From the NCBI RefSeq assembly GCF_000014285.2, contig NC_008343.2:1266501-1330500 (forward strand): DNA of 64,000 nt. The letters run 5' to 3'. Source of the DNA: Granulibacter bethesdensis CGDNIH1 (GTDB taxonomy: Bacteria; Pseudomonadota; Alphaproteobacteria; Acetobacterales; Acetobacteraceae). A program made the position numbers and the translations under genes. Every line of letters starts with the position of its first letter. The first letter of the stretch is position 1. The notes beneath the pieces were generated by a model. The model worked only from the letters and a program-made list of their open reading frames with translations, was not told where the DNA came from and did no database searches. Of this stretch, positions 29,134 through 37,352 are shown one piece after another.

Positions 29134-30066
29134 ATGGATTATCTGGCGGCAATGCGGGTTTATGTGCGGGTAGTAGAGCGCGGCAGCATGTCTGCAGCCG
29201 CTCGCGATCTCGGTATCGGCCAGCCGGCCGTGAGCGAGCGGATCGAGCGACTCGAGGTCGATTTGGGCACACGCCTGTTACGGCGGAACACGCGCGCGAT
29301 TTCCGTGACGGATGTTGGGGCGGTGTTCTACGAACGGTGCAAGATCGCCATTGAAGCTGCGGATGATGCGCTCGCCAGCGTGCAGGAAGATATGCCGTTA
29401 CGCGGTACATTGAGGATCGCGGCCCCCGCCGGATTGGGAGAGGTCGTGTTGCCTTCCATTCTGCTCGATCTCCGCAATCATCATCCCGAACTCAAGGTGG
29501 ATCTGGTACTCAATGACCGGATCGTCGATCCGACCACCGAGGGGGTGGATATTTCGCTCCGGCTGGGCGATCCCGGCGAGGGCAACTTCGTGGCACGTAA
29601 GCTGGGCCATGTTTCCCGCGTTCTGGTTGCTTCACCCGGATATCTTGAGCGCTATGGCGCGCCGATGACGCCGGCAGAGCTTTTCCGCCACCCCTTCGCG
29701 CGCGTGTCTGGCCTGTTCAACAATGGCCGTCTTCCCTTGCAAACGGCTGATGGGCGACTGACGTCGGCGCCGGTCGACATCGTCATGACCATGAGCAACT
29801 GGCGGCCGTTGCACGCCATACTGCTCGACGGCGGGGCAATTGGTGTCTTGCAGGAGCCCGTTTGCTCCGATGACCTCGCCGCCGGGCGCCTCAGGCGCAT
29901 CCTGCCGGACTTCGGGTTGCCCGGCTTTGACCTTCATCTTCTTTATTCGGCGACCCGACCGATCCCATCTCGAATCCGGACGCTTGCGACCTTGTTCGAG
30001 CGTGAACTGCCAAGCCTGATCGAGTCTAGCCGTCTTGCACCGCATACGCATTCGGAAAGGAAGTAA
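29134..30066 (+). CDS. LysR-family transcriptional regulator
   Basis: 310 residues starting MDYLAAMRVYVRVVERGSMS. The helix-turn-helix is SAAARDLGIGQPAVSERIER, and the effector domain includes GTLRIAAPAGLGEVVLPSIL and GVDISLRLGDPGEGNFVARK. It diverges from the lactonase-like gene across the inverted repeat at 29104 and probably regulates it. A GNAT gene follows after 2 bases, suggesting co-transcription. Confidence 0.9.
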   Translation: MDYLAAMRVYVRVVERGSMSAAARDLGIGQPAVSERIERLEVDLGTRLLRRNTRAISVTDVGAVFYERCKIAIEAADDALASVQEDMPLRGTLRIAAPAGLGEVVLPSILLDLRNHHPELKVDLVLNDRIVDPTTEGVDISLRLGDPGEGNFVARKLGHVSRVLVASPGYLERYGAPMTPAELFRHPFARVSGLFNNGRLPLQTADGRLTSAPVDIVMTMSNWRPLHAILLDGGAIGVLQEPVCSDDLAAGRLRRILPDFGLPGFDLHLLYSATRPIPSRIRTLATLFERELPSLIESSRLAPHTHSERK

Positions 30067-30068
30067 GA

Positions 30069-30629
30069 ATGGCATTCCCACAAGCAGCACTGACCTTGAT
30101 CGGCGACACGTCAAAGCCACATCGCCTGACACTGCGCCCACGCCGTCCGTCCGACGCTGACGCCTTATTTTTAACGATGGCCGATCCAGACATGATGCGG
30201 TGGTGGTCTCGCGCACCCTTTGAGTATGTCGAGGACCTGCGGGAGTATTTCGCCAACGACGATCAATCGAACTGGCGCTCATGGGCGGTTGTACGGACAG
30301 GTGAAGAGCTTGCCGTTGGCTTCGTGGCGGCAGGCCAGAAACGCGAAGGTGTGTCCGAGATCGGCTATCTGCTTGCGCGCGAAGCGCAGGGGCATGGGTA
30401 TGCGCGCGAAGCTGTCGCCATACTGATCGACCAATTATTAGCCGAGGGACAACGGCGCATTTTCGCCGATACCGATCCGGACAACCAGTCATCGATCGCG
30501 CTGTTGACGAGGCTCGGCTTCACGCTGGAGGGGCGCCTGCGGGCCGAATGGCAGACGCATATCGGCGTTCGGGATTCTCTGATTTACGGGCTTCTGGCGG
30601 AGGAATGGTCATCCCGGACAGCGGGATAG
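30069..30629 (+). CDS. RimJ/RimL-type GNAT acetyltransferase
   Basis: 186 residues. HRLTLRPRRPSDADALFLTM, GYLLAREAQGHGYAREAVAI (acetyl-CoA loop AQGHGYA) and TDPDNQSSIALLTRLGFTLE are the standard order of this GNAT group, which acetylates protein amino termini or small amines. It begins 2 bases after the LysR stop. Its 3' end overlaps the HxlR gene on the other strand by 46 bases. Confidence 0.87.
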   Translation: MAFPQAALTLIGDTSKPHRLTLRPRRPSDADALFLTMADPDMMRWWSRAPFEYVEDLREYFANDDQSNWRSWAVVRTGEELAVGFVAAGQKREGVSEIGYLLAREAQGHGYAREAVAILIDQLLAEGQRRIFADTDPDNQSSIALLTRLGFTLEGRLRAEWQTHIGVRDSLIYGLLAEEWSSRTAG

Positions 30630-31165
30630 TCCGCGCCCTGACTTTGGCCGGAACGGACTGAAGAGGACTCTGCACGTTCGGATCCCCGTGAGAGCCGCCA
30701 GGTCATTAACGCGTCGGCGCCGCGCCCTGGCCGCACGCCGAGATGATCCCTCTCGACTGACTCGCCCGTTTCCCGATTGACGGTAATCAATTTGACGCCT
30801 TGGCCCGTTCGCCTGTCGATGAAGTCGAGGGGCGGTCCTTCGAGGTTGGACAGGTTCCACTGGTCGCCGATCTGCACCATTGCCTGCATGAGGAGGCCGA
30901 GATCGCGACCTTTTCCGGTCGGCTGATATTCGAACCGATCGGGCCGTGTCTGATACTGTCGTCGCTCGACGAGCCCGTTTTCCTCCAGCAGTTTCAGCCG
31001 GTCCGACAGGGTGGCGTTGGTGACACCACTCGATTGGCGCAGGTCGTCATAACGGCGAATGCCGAGCAGCAGGTCCCGCATGATGAGCATACCCCAGCGA
31101 TCCCCGATCGCGCCCATCACGGCGGCGATCGAGCAAGCCATTCCCTCGAACCCTTTCGACCGCAT
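30584..31165 (-). CDS. HxlR-family winged-helix regulator
   Basis: 193 residues. ACSIAAVMGAIGDRWGMLIM (the conserved Cys and the GDxW segment), RDLLLGIRRYDDLRQSSGV and NATLSDRLKLLEENGLVERR are diagnostic of HxlR proteins, which sense redox or electrophilic compounds through the Cys. The carboxy-terminal 50 residues are Ser- and Arg-rich and may be an extended tail caused by drift into the convergent GNAT gene. It is divergent from the SDR gene, and an operator-like palindrome lies in between. Confidence 0.88.
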   Translation of the reverse strand: MRSKGFEGMACSIAAVMGAIGDRWGMLIMRDLLLGIRRYDDLRQSSGVTNATLSDRLKLLEENGLVERRQYQTRPDRFEYQPTGKGRDLGLLMQAMVQIGDQWNLSNLEGPPLDFIDRRTGQGVKLITVNRETGESVERDHLGVRPGRGADALMTWRLSRGSERAESSSVRSGQSQGADYPAVRDDHSSARSP

Positions 31166-31237
31166 CGTTTTCGCTCGCCTCTACTTGTTTCGGATGCGTC
31201 AGCGATAGCATGTTGCAACTCTGATGATAAGAGCTTG

Positions 31238-31262
31238 ACTAACTCTTATTATGAGAGTTAGT
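31238..31262. promoter_or_regulatory. HxlR-type operator palindrome
   Basis: ACTAACTCT (31238-31246) and AGAGTTAGT (31254-31262) are perfect 9-bp arms with a 7-base spacer. The site lies 26 bases before the SDR start and about 70 bases from the HxlR start, well placed for control of both by the HxlR protein. Confidence 0.65.
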
Positions 31263-31288
31263 TACGACCGTTATCTAGGAGGTAGTTG

Positions 31289-32104
31289 ATGGTCGAGACT
31301 GGAAAGTCACAAAAAGGAACTGCAATCGTCACTGGCGCGTCCTCCGGCATCGGTGCCGTCTATGCCAACCGTCTCGCCAATCGGGGTTTCGATTTGATTC
31401 TGGTGGCTCGCCGGCTCGATCGCCTGGAGGCTGTTGCCGATCGGATACGCGGCATGAGTGGGCGGCGCGTCGACATTGTCGCCGCTGATCTTGCGAACGA
31501 AGACGGTGTTCGTCGCGTCGAGGAGATCGTGCGCGACGCCCCCGATCTCAGCTTGATCGCCAATGTCGCGGGCGCGGGTGCGTTGGGGCCGGCGTCCCTT
31601 GTCGATCCAGCAGCGGTCGAAGCCATGCTCAAGGTCAATGTTGTGGCGTTGACTCGGCTGTCGCTGGCGGCCGCCCGCCGCTTCACCAGCATCAAAAGCG
31701 GGACGATCATCAACATCGGATCAATCGTCGCGCTGATGGCCGCACCGGGTGCTGGCGCTTACTGCGGATCCAAATCGTATGTTCTCTATTTTTCGAGGGC
31801 CCTTCAGGCCGAAGTGGGGAGCCATGGGGTGACCGTTCAGGTCGTCATGCCGGGCCCCGTGCATTCGGAATTTTTCGGGGAGAGGCCGCCGCCTTTCCCG
31901 CCTGAATTATTCATGTCGGCGGAAATGCTCGTCGACACCGCGCTGGCTGGCCTGGACCGCGGTGAGGCCGTGATTTTCCCGAGCTTGCAAGATGCGGAAG
32001 CGTGGAACAGGTTCGAGGGTTCCCGCACCGAACTGATGCAGGCGCTGCTGCAAACCGGGCTACCGGCGCAACGCTACGCCGCTGAAGCCGCCCGCAAGAA
32101 TTGA
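31289..32104 (+). CDS. Short-chain dehydrogenase/reductase
   Basis: 271 residues, classical SDR. The cofactor motif AIVTGASSGIGAVYANRLA is at residues 11-29, the Asn in NVAGAG is conserved, and the catalytic Ser and Tyr-x3-Lys appear in INIGSIVALM and GAYCGSKSY. An AGGAGG site 6 bases before the ATG at 31289 sets the start; a TTG directly upstream is not needed. It probably starts an operon with the tautomerase, hydrolase and DUF4180 genes, under the HxlR operator. Confidence 0.9.
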   Translation: MVETGKSQKGTAIVTGASSGIGAVYANRLANRGFDLILVARRLDRLEAVADRIRGMSGRRVDIVAADLANEDGVRRVEEIVRDAPDLSLIANVAGAGALGPASLVDPAAVEAMLKVNVVALTRLSLAAARRFTSIKSGTIINIGSIVALMAAPGAGAYCGSKSYVLYFSRALQAEVGSHGVTVQVVMPGPVHSEFFGERPPPFPPELFMSAEMLVDTALAGLDRGEAVIFPSLQDAEAWNRFEGSRTELMQALLQTGLPAQRYAAEAARKN

Positions 32105-32129
32105 CGTTCGTCATCCGAGGAGAATAACT

Positions 32130-32549
32130 ATGCCGATGTGGCAAATCTATCATCCGGAATCTGTCTTTTCCGAATCCGACAAGCAGGAACTGGCTGGGAA
32201 AATCACGGCGATCTACGAGAGTTTCTTGCCGCGCTTTTATGTGAACGTCTTTTTTCATTCGATCCCGAAAGACGGCCTTTTCATTGGCGGCGAGGTGGCG
32301 AACGATTTTGTCCGCGTCACGATCGATCATATCGCGCGCTCGATCGACGATCCGGAAATGCAGCATCAATTCCTAGTCGGCTGTTCGGGGGTGCTCGAGC
32401 CCTATGTCGCCGGGCGTGGCTATCGCTGGGAATTGCACGTCGATGACACACCCTTCGATTTGTGGATGATCAACGGCCTGAAACCGCCTCATCCAGGCAC
32501 GCCAGCCGAATTAAAATGGCGTTCGGAGAACAGGCCGTCAACCTATTGA
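32130..32549 (+). CDS. Tautomerase-superfamily protein (cis-CaaD-like)
   Basis: 139 residues starting MPMWQIYHPESVFSESDKQE. Processing of Met would leave the catalytic amino-terminal Pro. FYVNVFFHSIPKDGLFIGGE and NDFVRVTIDHIARSIDDPEM match the longer tautomerases related to cis-3-chloroacrylic acid dehalogenase. Isomerase, dehalogenase or hydratase activity are all possible. It is 25 bases after the SDR gene and 16 before the hydrolase. Confidence 0.8.
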   Translation: MPMWQIYHPESVFSESDKQELAGKITAIYESFLPRFYVNVFFHSIPKDGLFIGGEVANDFVRVTIDHIARSIDDPEMQHQFLVGCSGVLEPYVAGRGYRWELHVDDTPFDLWMINGLKPPHPGTPAELKWRSENRPSTY

Positions 32550-32565
32550 GTCGAGGAAGCTCGAA

Positions 32566-33414
32566 ATGTTGACAGTGAGCAAGCTCGTTGATCAGTATCG
32601 GACCGTTCTTGGTCTATGGCCGGTCCCTGCCGATCACCTCTTGGTCGATACACGAGAGGGCGCCACTTTTGTCGTCGCCTGTGGCCCCAAGGATGCGCCC
32701 CCGCTCGTCCTCCTGCATGGAGCGCTGACCAATTCGGCGATCTGGATGTTCGATGCTGAACTCTGGTCGCAGTCATTTCGTGTCTATGCCGTCGATGTGA
32801 TCGGGGAGCCGGGACTGAGTTCGGCCCAACATCCTTCCGTGGGGGGTGGTGGGTATGCGGCGTGGCTCGACGACGTGCTTGCCGGGCTGGAGCTGACAAG
32901 CGCCGCCTTTGCCGGCGTTTCGTTCGGAGGGTGGCTTGCACTGGATTACGCGGTCCGCCGTCCACATCGTGTCGATCGTCTTGCGCTGCTTTGTCCTGCA
33001 GGAATCGGCCGCCAGAAGTCGTTCTTCCTAAAAGCCTTGCCGCTTCTGCTGCTCGGGTCCTGGGGAAAGGCTAAGGTTCGCGCTATGGTCATGGGGCCGC
33101 AGCCGCAAGCGTTCGCCGACAGGGCGCGACCTTTGATGGATCTCGTCTCCAGCATCCATTCGAAAGTCCGCCCACGGTCGATTAGGATTCCGCTTGTCTC
33201 AGATGCAGATCTCAGCAGCCTGAAGATGCCGGTCCTCATCATTATTGGGGGACGGGATGCTCTCATCAATTCCAACGAAACCAGGCGCCGGGTGGAGAGC
33301 ACTATGCCGAACGCCCAACTCCATTATCTGGAACACGCCTTTCATCACCTTCCCAATCAGCGGGAAACCATCTTAAATTTTCTTCGGGACAAGCAAATCG
33401 GACGCATTCCATGA
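32566..33414 (+). CDS. Alpha/beta hydrolase
   Basis: 282 residues. PPLVLLHGALTNSAIWMFDA is the oxyanion region, AFAGVSFGGWLALDYAVR the nucleophile elbow, and the acid and His are in IIIGGRDALIN and HAFHHLPNQRE. It is the third gene of the HxlR-linked operon, coupled to the DUF4180 gene by an ATGA overlap. The substrate is unknown. Confidence 0.88.
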   Translation: MLTVSKLVDQYRTVLGLWPVPADHLLVDTREGATFVVACGPKDAPPLVLLHGALTNSAIWMFDAELWSQSFRVYAVDVIGEPGLSSAQHPSVGGGGYAAWLDDVLAGLELTSAAFAGVSFGGWLALDYAVRRPHRVDRLALLCPAGIGRQKSFFLKALPLLLLGSWGKAKVRAMVMGPQPQAFADRARPLMDLVSSIHSKVRPRSIRIPLVSDADLSSLKMPVLIIIGGRDALINSNETRRRVESTMPNAQLHYLEHAFHHLPNQRETILNFLRDKQIGRIP

Positions 33415-33782
33415 GCGACGTCATTACAATCCTGGGCAATATACGTGTACTCTCCTTTGACTTGAATGGTCCGCAAATTTCTACAGAGGCTGACATCAAC
33501 GGCCTCATCGGAACCGCTTTTGGCGAAAGAGCCGATCTGGTCGCATTGCCAGCAGCGCGACTGACGCAGAATTTCTTCGAGCTGCGAACGGGATTTGCGG
33601 GGCTGCTCGTGCAGAAATTCGTCAATTACCAACTGCGCCTGGCAGTCCTCGGCGACATTTCAAGTGCATGTGCGCGAAGCAGAGCGCTGAAGGAATTCGT
33701 GTATGAATCAAATCAGGGATCTTCGTGCTGGTTTCTGGGCGATCTGGAGGACTTAGGTAGGAAGTTGGTCTCACGTTCCTAA
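33411..33782 (+). CDS. DUF4180 family protein
   Basis: 123 residues. The series ISTEADINGLIGTAFG, ARLTQNFFELRTGFAGLLVQ, FVNYQLRLAVLGDISS and KEFVYESNQGSSCWF is the DUF4180 pattern. The fold may resemble a small nucleotide- or sulfate-binding domain, but no function is established. It overlaps the upstream hydrolase stop by four bases and closes the operon. Confidence 0.8.
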   Translation: MSDVITILGNIRVLSFDLNGPQISTEADINGLIGTAFGERADLVALPAARLTQNFFELRTGFAGLLVQKFVNYQLRLAVLGDISSACARSRALKEFVYESNQGSSCWFLGDLEDLGRKLVSRS

Positions 33783-33809
33783 ATACCCAACGAGCGTGAA
33801 CACCTTCGG

Positions 33810-34673
33810 TCACGCATGTGGAGAATGCCGTGCTCGTTCCTCATAGGCGACGTGGTAATTTCCCCCCGTTCGCTCGATGCGCGCGAAACCGAGCTCACCA
33901 AGATGCATCCCGGCGATCAGAAGCCGTTCCGAACTGACCATATCCAGCAATCTCGATCGCGTCGCTGCGGCGAGATGTGTATCCTGATCGAACGCGATCG
34001 ACACATCCGGCCGGCGGATCTGGATCTGAGGGAAATGGACTATGTCGCCCCAGACCAACAGGTTCTGGCCACCGGACTCAAGGCGGTAGCCGGTATGTCC
34101 TGCCGTATGGCCAGGGAGCGGAACTGCCGTCATGCCGGGAAGCACGTCTCCGGTCTCGAACATGCGCAACCTGCTACGATAAGCGGCAAACGCCTGACGG
34201 GCGAAGATGAAGTTGCCATGGGCTCGCTCGGGCGCGTGGCTCAGATTACCGTCATCCTGCCAGAACGCGGCTTCCTGTTGAGACACGATGAGCTCGGCGT
34301 TCGGGAATGCGGCTTCGCCTGTGGGGTCGAGCAGTCCACCGACATGGTCTGGATGGGCGTGCGTCAACAGGATGGCGTCAATAGCAGCAGGCTGGATGCC
34401 CGCCTGGGCGAGGTTGTCCTTCAGCCGGCCGCCCCATTGTTTGAAACCGCCCGCGCCGGCATCGATCAGGACCGTGCGACCGCCTCCGCGCACCAGATAG
34501 CAGTTGATGTGGATAGCGGTGTGATCCTGTATCCCCGCATTTTCCTGCATTTGAGAGGCATCGTCAGCATCGATATTCGAGAGTAGGCCGAAACTGGCGT
34601 GTAGATAGCCGTCACTGATGGCTGTGAGCGTCAGGTCGCCAACCGTCTGGCTGGGAAAATCGGTCATCGTCAT
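33810..34673 (-). CDS. Metallo-beta-lactamase-fold hydrolase
   Basis: 287 residues from the ATG at 34673. The metal motif LLTHAHPDHVGGLLD (HxHxDH) is near residue 100. VPLPGHTAGHTGYRLESGG and VWGDIVHFPQIQIRRPDVSI carry the other ligands. It resembles the lactonase/quorum-quenching and glyoxalase II-like group, but the substrate is unknown. The longer open frame to 35030 runs through the tautomerase gene in another frame and is rejected. It is the last gene of a three-gene minus-strand operon. Confidence 0.85.
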   Translation of the reverse strand: MTMTDFPSQTVGDLTLTAISDGYLHASFGLLSNIDADDASQMQENAGIQDHTAIHINCYLVRGGGRTVLIDAGAGGFKQWGGRLKDNLAQAGIQPAAIDAILLTHAHPDHVGGLLDPTGEAAFPNAELIVSQQEAAFWQDDGNLSHAPERAHGNFIFARQAFAAYRSRLRMFETGDVLPGMTAVPLPGHTAGHTGYRLESGGQNLLVWGDIVHFPQIQIRRPDVSIAFDQDTHLAAATRSRLLDMVSSERLLIAGMHLGELGFARIERTGGNYHVAYEERARHSPHA

Positions 34674-34693
34674 GGTTCTTCTCTGGCGTGAGT

Positions 34694-35020
34694 TCAGTTG
34701 CGTGCTTGGATGCTCGACGCTTCGTAGCCGAAGCAGCGAATGCGCGCGGTCAGATCGGTGCTGCACTGAATGACGTCGTCCAGTTCCTTCATGAACCGGT
34801 CCATCACGGCCGCTGTCCGGAACGGTTCGAGGCGGTATTGGATCTCGACAAAGGCCGGATGCCCCCGGCCATGCCGAACGGCGACAAAAATGATATGCAC
34901 ATTCTCCAAGGCCGCCCGAAGGATGCCGGTGCAGAGCGCTGTGCATCGCTCCGTGAGCACCACGAGCATCTCCTCCGGCGGCATCCTGTCTTGCGAGATG
35001 TAGAGGGTGACATTCGGCAT
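34694..35020 (-). CDS. Tautomerase (4-oxalocrotonate tautomerase-like)
   Basis: 108 residues beginning MPNVTLYISQDRMPPEEML, with Pro directly after the initiator Met as required for catalysis. ALENVHIIFVAVRHGRGHPA fits the core of the fold. It is flanked by 20- and 6-base gaps in the minus-strand operon of 35575-33810. It is longer than classical 62-residue 4-OT, consistent with a MIF/5-carboxymethyl-muconate-type relative. Confidence 0.72.
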   Translation of the reverse strand: MPNVTLYISQDRMPPEEMLVVLTERCTALCTGILRAALENVHIIFVAVRHGRGHPAFVEIQYRLEPFRTAAVMDRFMKELDDVIQCSTDLTARIRCFGYEASSIQARN

Positions 35021-35026
35021 CGGCGT

Positions 35027-35575
35027 TCACCGCGCGCTTGCGGAGGCGACGTCATCGCCGTTCGTCAATTGCGGCGTCATCGGCGCATAGACGTGAACAT
35101 CGTCTGGCAGATGTCCAATATCTCCGATCATGTCGCGACCCGCTTTCGCGAGCCAACGATGTTCCGGGAACTTGTCCATGGCGACCGCGCGCATCGCAAA
35201 AGGCGTCAGGCCCAATTCGCTCAGCGGCTGAGGACCTGTTGTGCTCAGCACAAGATATTCGGTTTCGTCGACGGCCGGGGCGCGTTCGATGCCCTCGTAT
35301 AGGTTCCGGTGCCAATCGGTGATGTGTTGTTGCCAGCGGGCGAAGTTGCCGCCGCCCTTCTGGCTATATTCTTCGCCGGTCAGAATATCGAGGCCATCGA
35401 TCGAATGGAGAGCGAGATAGACGGGACAGCCGCCGATCAACGCTTTGAAACGCTGTGAGGTGTGAAAGCCACTGACCGAAATCAGGGCAGGCAACTTGTC
35501 CAGGCTGTAAAACGCGTTCCATTCCGCTTCGCTGTGCGGATCAGCAAAGCTGCATTCAACCGTATAGATCATCAT
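35027..35575 (-). CDS. Uncharacterised protein, possible EthD-like alpha-beta barrel
   Basis: 182 residues starting MMIYTVECSFADPHSEAEW. FYSLDKLPALISVSGFHTSQ followed by RFKALIGGCPVYLALHSI looks like the dimeric alpha-beta barrel class that includes EthD and stress-response barrels, and a second half (TTGPQPLSELGLTPFAMRAV) may be a repeat of the fold. I do not recognise a specific family. An upstream in-frame start at 35683 lies inside the divergent promoter region and is not preferred. It is the first gene of a minus-strand operon divergent from a LysR gene. Confidence 0.6.
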   Translation of the reverse strand: MMIYTVECSFADPHSEAEWNAFYSLDKLPALISVSGFHTSQRFKALIGGCPVYLALHSIDGLDILTGEEYSQKGGGNFARWQQHITDWHRNLYEGIERAPAVDETEYLVLSTTGPQPLSELGLTPFAMRAVAMDKFPEHRWLAKAGRDMIGDIGHLPDDVHVYAPMTPQLTNGDDVASASAR

Positions 35576-35740
35576 ATCGCCTCCGGCCGGCCGCGCAGCG
35601 CTTCCGGCTTCGTTTATAATTGACACTTTGTCATGGTAAAAGGCGACCGATCCAATGGATATCGATATTGCATCACCCTTCAATGATCTAATATCAAGCT
35701 GGGGTCGATCAAGTGCCGATCAAACCTGCGGAGACCTCCG

Positions 35741-36640
35741 ATGCGCCGTAAAATTCCCAGCAATTCAGCGCTCATGGCATTCGAGGCATCGGCGCGTCAC
35801 GGCAGTTTTGCACGCGCAGCCGACGAGCTGGCATTGACCGAAGGAGCAATCAGCCGCCAGATCGGTCGGCTGGAGGCTTTCCTCGGCGTGACGCTGTTCG
35901 AACGCGTCGGAAACCGCGTCAGGCTTCTGCCGAGCGGGGAACGGTATGCCGCCCAGGTTCGCGAGTCTCTCGACCGGCTGGAGCGTGACAGCCAGTATCT
36001 GATGGGGCAGCCCAAGGATGGCGCCAGCATCGATATCGCCACGATCCCGACTTTCGCCACGCGATGGCTCATTCCCCGCCTTGGAGGATTTCAGGAGCGC
36101 CATCCCAACATCATTGTGCATCTTGCCGAACGAATGGAACCATTCGTGCTCGCCGGAAGCGGCTTCGATGCCGCGATCCATTTCGAGCATCCCGCGTGGA
36201 CTGGTATGAGAATGCACCGGTTGCTGCACGAGACGCTGGTGCCCGTCTGTCATCCGGCCCTTCTCGACAAAGCCGCAGACGCGGCGTCGCTCGACCGCCT
36301 GCCACGTCTGCACCGTCGCCAGAACCCGGATGCCTGGCAGCGTTATGCTCAGGAAAGCGGAATCACGCTGACCAATCCCACGATCGGCCCATGCTACGAT
36401 CTCCACATCATGCTGATTGGGGCCGCACTTGCGGGACTTGGCGTCGCGCTGGTGCCGCGCCTCTATGTCGAGACGGAATTGGCGGAAGGTCGTCTGATCG
36501 CGCCGTGGCCCGAAGGTCAGTCGATCTCCAAGACCTTCAGCCTGATCCTCCCAGAGCCGGTCCGGTTGAGTGACGGTCCGATACAGGCTTTTGCGGATTG
36601 GCTGCTTTCGGAAGTGCACGCTCTGCCCCGCGCCGGCTGA
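35741..36640 (+). CDS. GcvA-type LysR-family transcriptional regulator
   Basis: 299 residues beginning MRRKIPSNSALMAFEASARH. The helix-turn-helix is FARAADELALTEGAISRQIG, and the effector domain includes IDIATIPTFATRWLIPRLGG and GLGVALVPRLYVETELAEGR. It is divergent from the minus-strand operon at 35575. The 165 bases between hold two direct CGATCAA copies 11 bases apart (near 35707-35725) that may be its binding half-sites. Its final third has a degraded copy at 39551-39726. Confidence 0.9.
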   Translation: MRRKIPSNSALMAFEASARHGSFARAADELALTEGAISRQIGRLEAFLGVTLFERVGNRVRLLPSGERYAAQVRESLDRLERDSQYLMGQPKDGASIDIATIPTFATRWLIPRLGGFQERHPNIIVHLAERMEPFVLAGSGFDAAIHFEHPAWTGMRMHRLLHETLVPVCHPALLDKAADAASLDRLPRLHRRQNPDAWQRYAQESGITLTNPTIGPCYDLHIMLIGAALAGLGVALVPRLYVETELAEGRLIAPWPEGQSISKTFSLILPEPVRLSDGPIQAFADWLLSEVHALPRAG

Positions 36641-36650
36641 GATGGTGGCT

Positions 36651-36722
36651 TTCCGTTCCGCCATAGAGTCACGTACCTTGCCGAGAAAGGCCGCGACGAC
36701 GATCTGAGGGCGACTGGGCCGC
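36651..36722 (-). pseudogene. Remnant of a class A beta-lactamase 3' end
   Basis: Read on the minus strand this short stretch encodes RPQIVVAAFLGKVRDSMAE. It matches the carboxy-terminal RPPIVVAAYLGEARGSVAE of the intact beta-lactamase at 39781-40665. The DNA match stops near 36722, and the terminal codons next to the LysR stop are deleted. 36723-36841 shows no gene. Confidence 0.75.
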
Positions 36723-36841
36723 GTGGACGAATTCGTTGCCCTCGCAGGATGGCAGAAAACCGAGCCTTTCGTCCAATAACGCCCTTCCGGAACCGCGAAC
36801 GAAGCAGACTATCCGGACCCGATCGGGAAATATTATTCCTG

Positions 36842-37303
36842 TTACCAGTAAGCGGCCATCAGTTCGGAAACCCATTCCGGCTGTCGAACCTCGCCGCGAG
36901 GTAGAAACTCGCGCATTACCGGCTTGATGTCGATGACAGGCGTTCCATCGATCGCGTCTAGCCCCTCGACGCGCAACTGGGATTCTTCGACGCTCAGCAC
37001 GCGACAGACGGTCACACCGAGCCGATTGGGACGGTTCTTTCCTCGTTGCGCGAGGATACCTGTCAGCGGCCAGTCGTCACGGCCTCTTGGATGACGTGCG
37101 CCTCGCTCGATCTTCTCTTCGGGCACACGGTCGAACAGAAAGATAATCTCAGCGTGGCTAAATGCATCCAGCCCCGCCAGCGCATCGGCTCCGACCTGTG
37201 TTGCGTCCAACTCAATTGTGGTGCGGCTGCTTCCCCAATCGTCGTCAATCGGATCGGACCGCCCGCCTCGTACATACGCTATGGGTTCTATAGTGAACGT
37301 CAT
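36842..37303 (-). CDS. TrmO-family (YaeB-like) SAM-dependent methyltransferase
   Basis: 153 residues. IEPIAYVRGGRSDPIDDDWG, LDAFSHAEIIFLFDRV and TGILAQRGKNRPNRLGVTVC follow the TrmO order; the last is the RPNPIG-type substrate loop with Arg-Leu in place of Pro-Ile. VEGLDAIDGTPVIDIKPVM is also diagnostic. TrmO methylates t6A37 in tRNA, but short forms carried on mobile elements may have other targets. No close neighbour on the same strand. Confidence 0.83.
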   Translation of the reverse strand: MTFTIEPIAYVRGGRSDPIDDDWGSSRTTIELDATQVGADALAGLDAFSHAEIIFLFDRVPEEKIERGARHPRGRDDWPLTGILAQRGKNRPNRLGVTVCRVLSVEESQLRVEGLDAIDGTPVIDIKPVMREFLPRGEVRQPEWVSELMAAYW

Positions 37304-37352
37304 AAGTGCCTTCCATCGATCATATCTACTGCCATGTTCGGTCGGCTCAAAT

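Noticed and set aside
34674-35030. Amino-terminal extension of the metallo-hydrolase (residues before MTMTDFPSQT)
   Set aside because: It overlaps the tautomerase gene in another frame, has an Arg/His/Pro-rich composition and no ribosome site.
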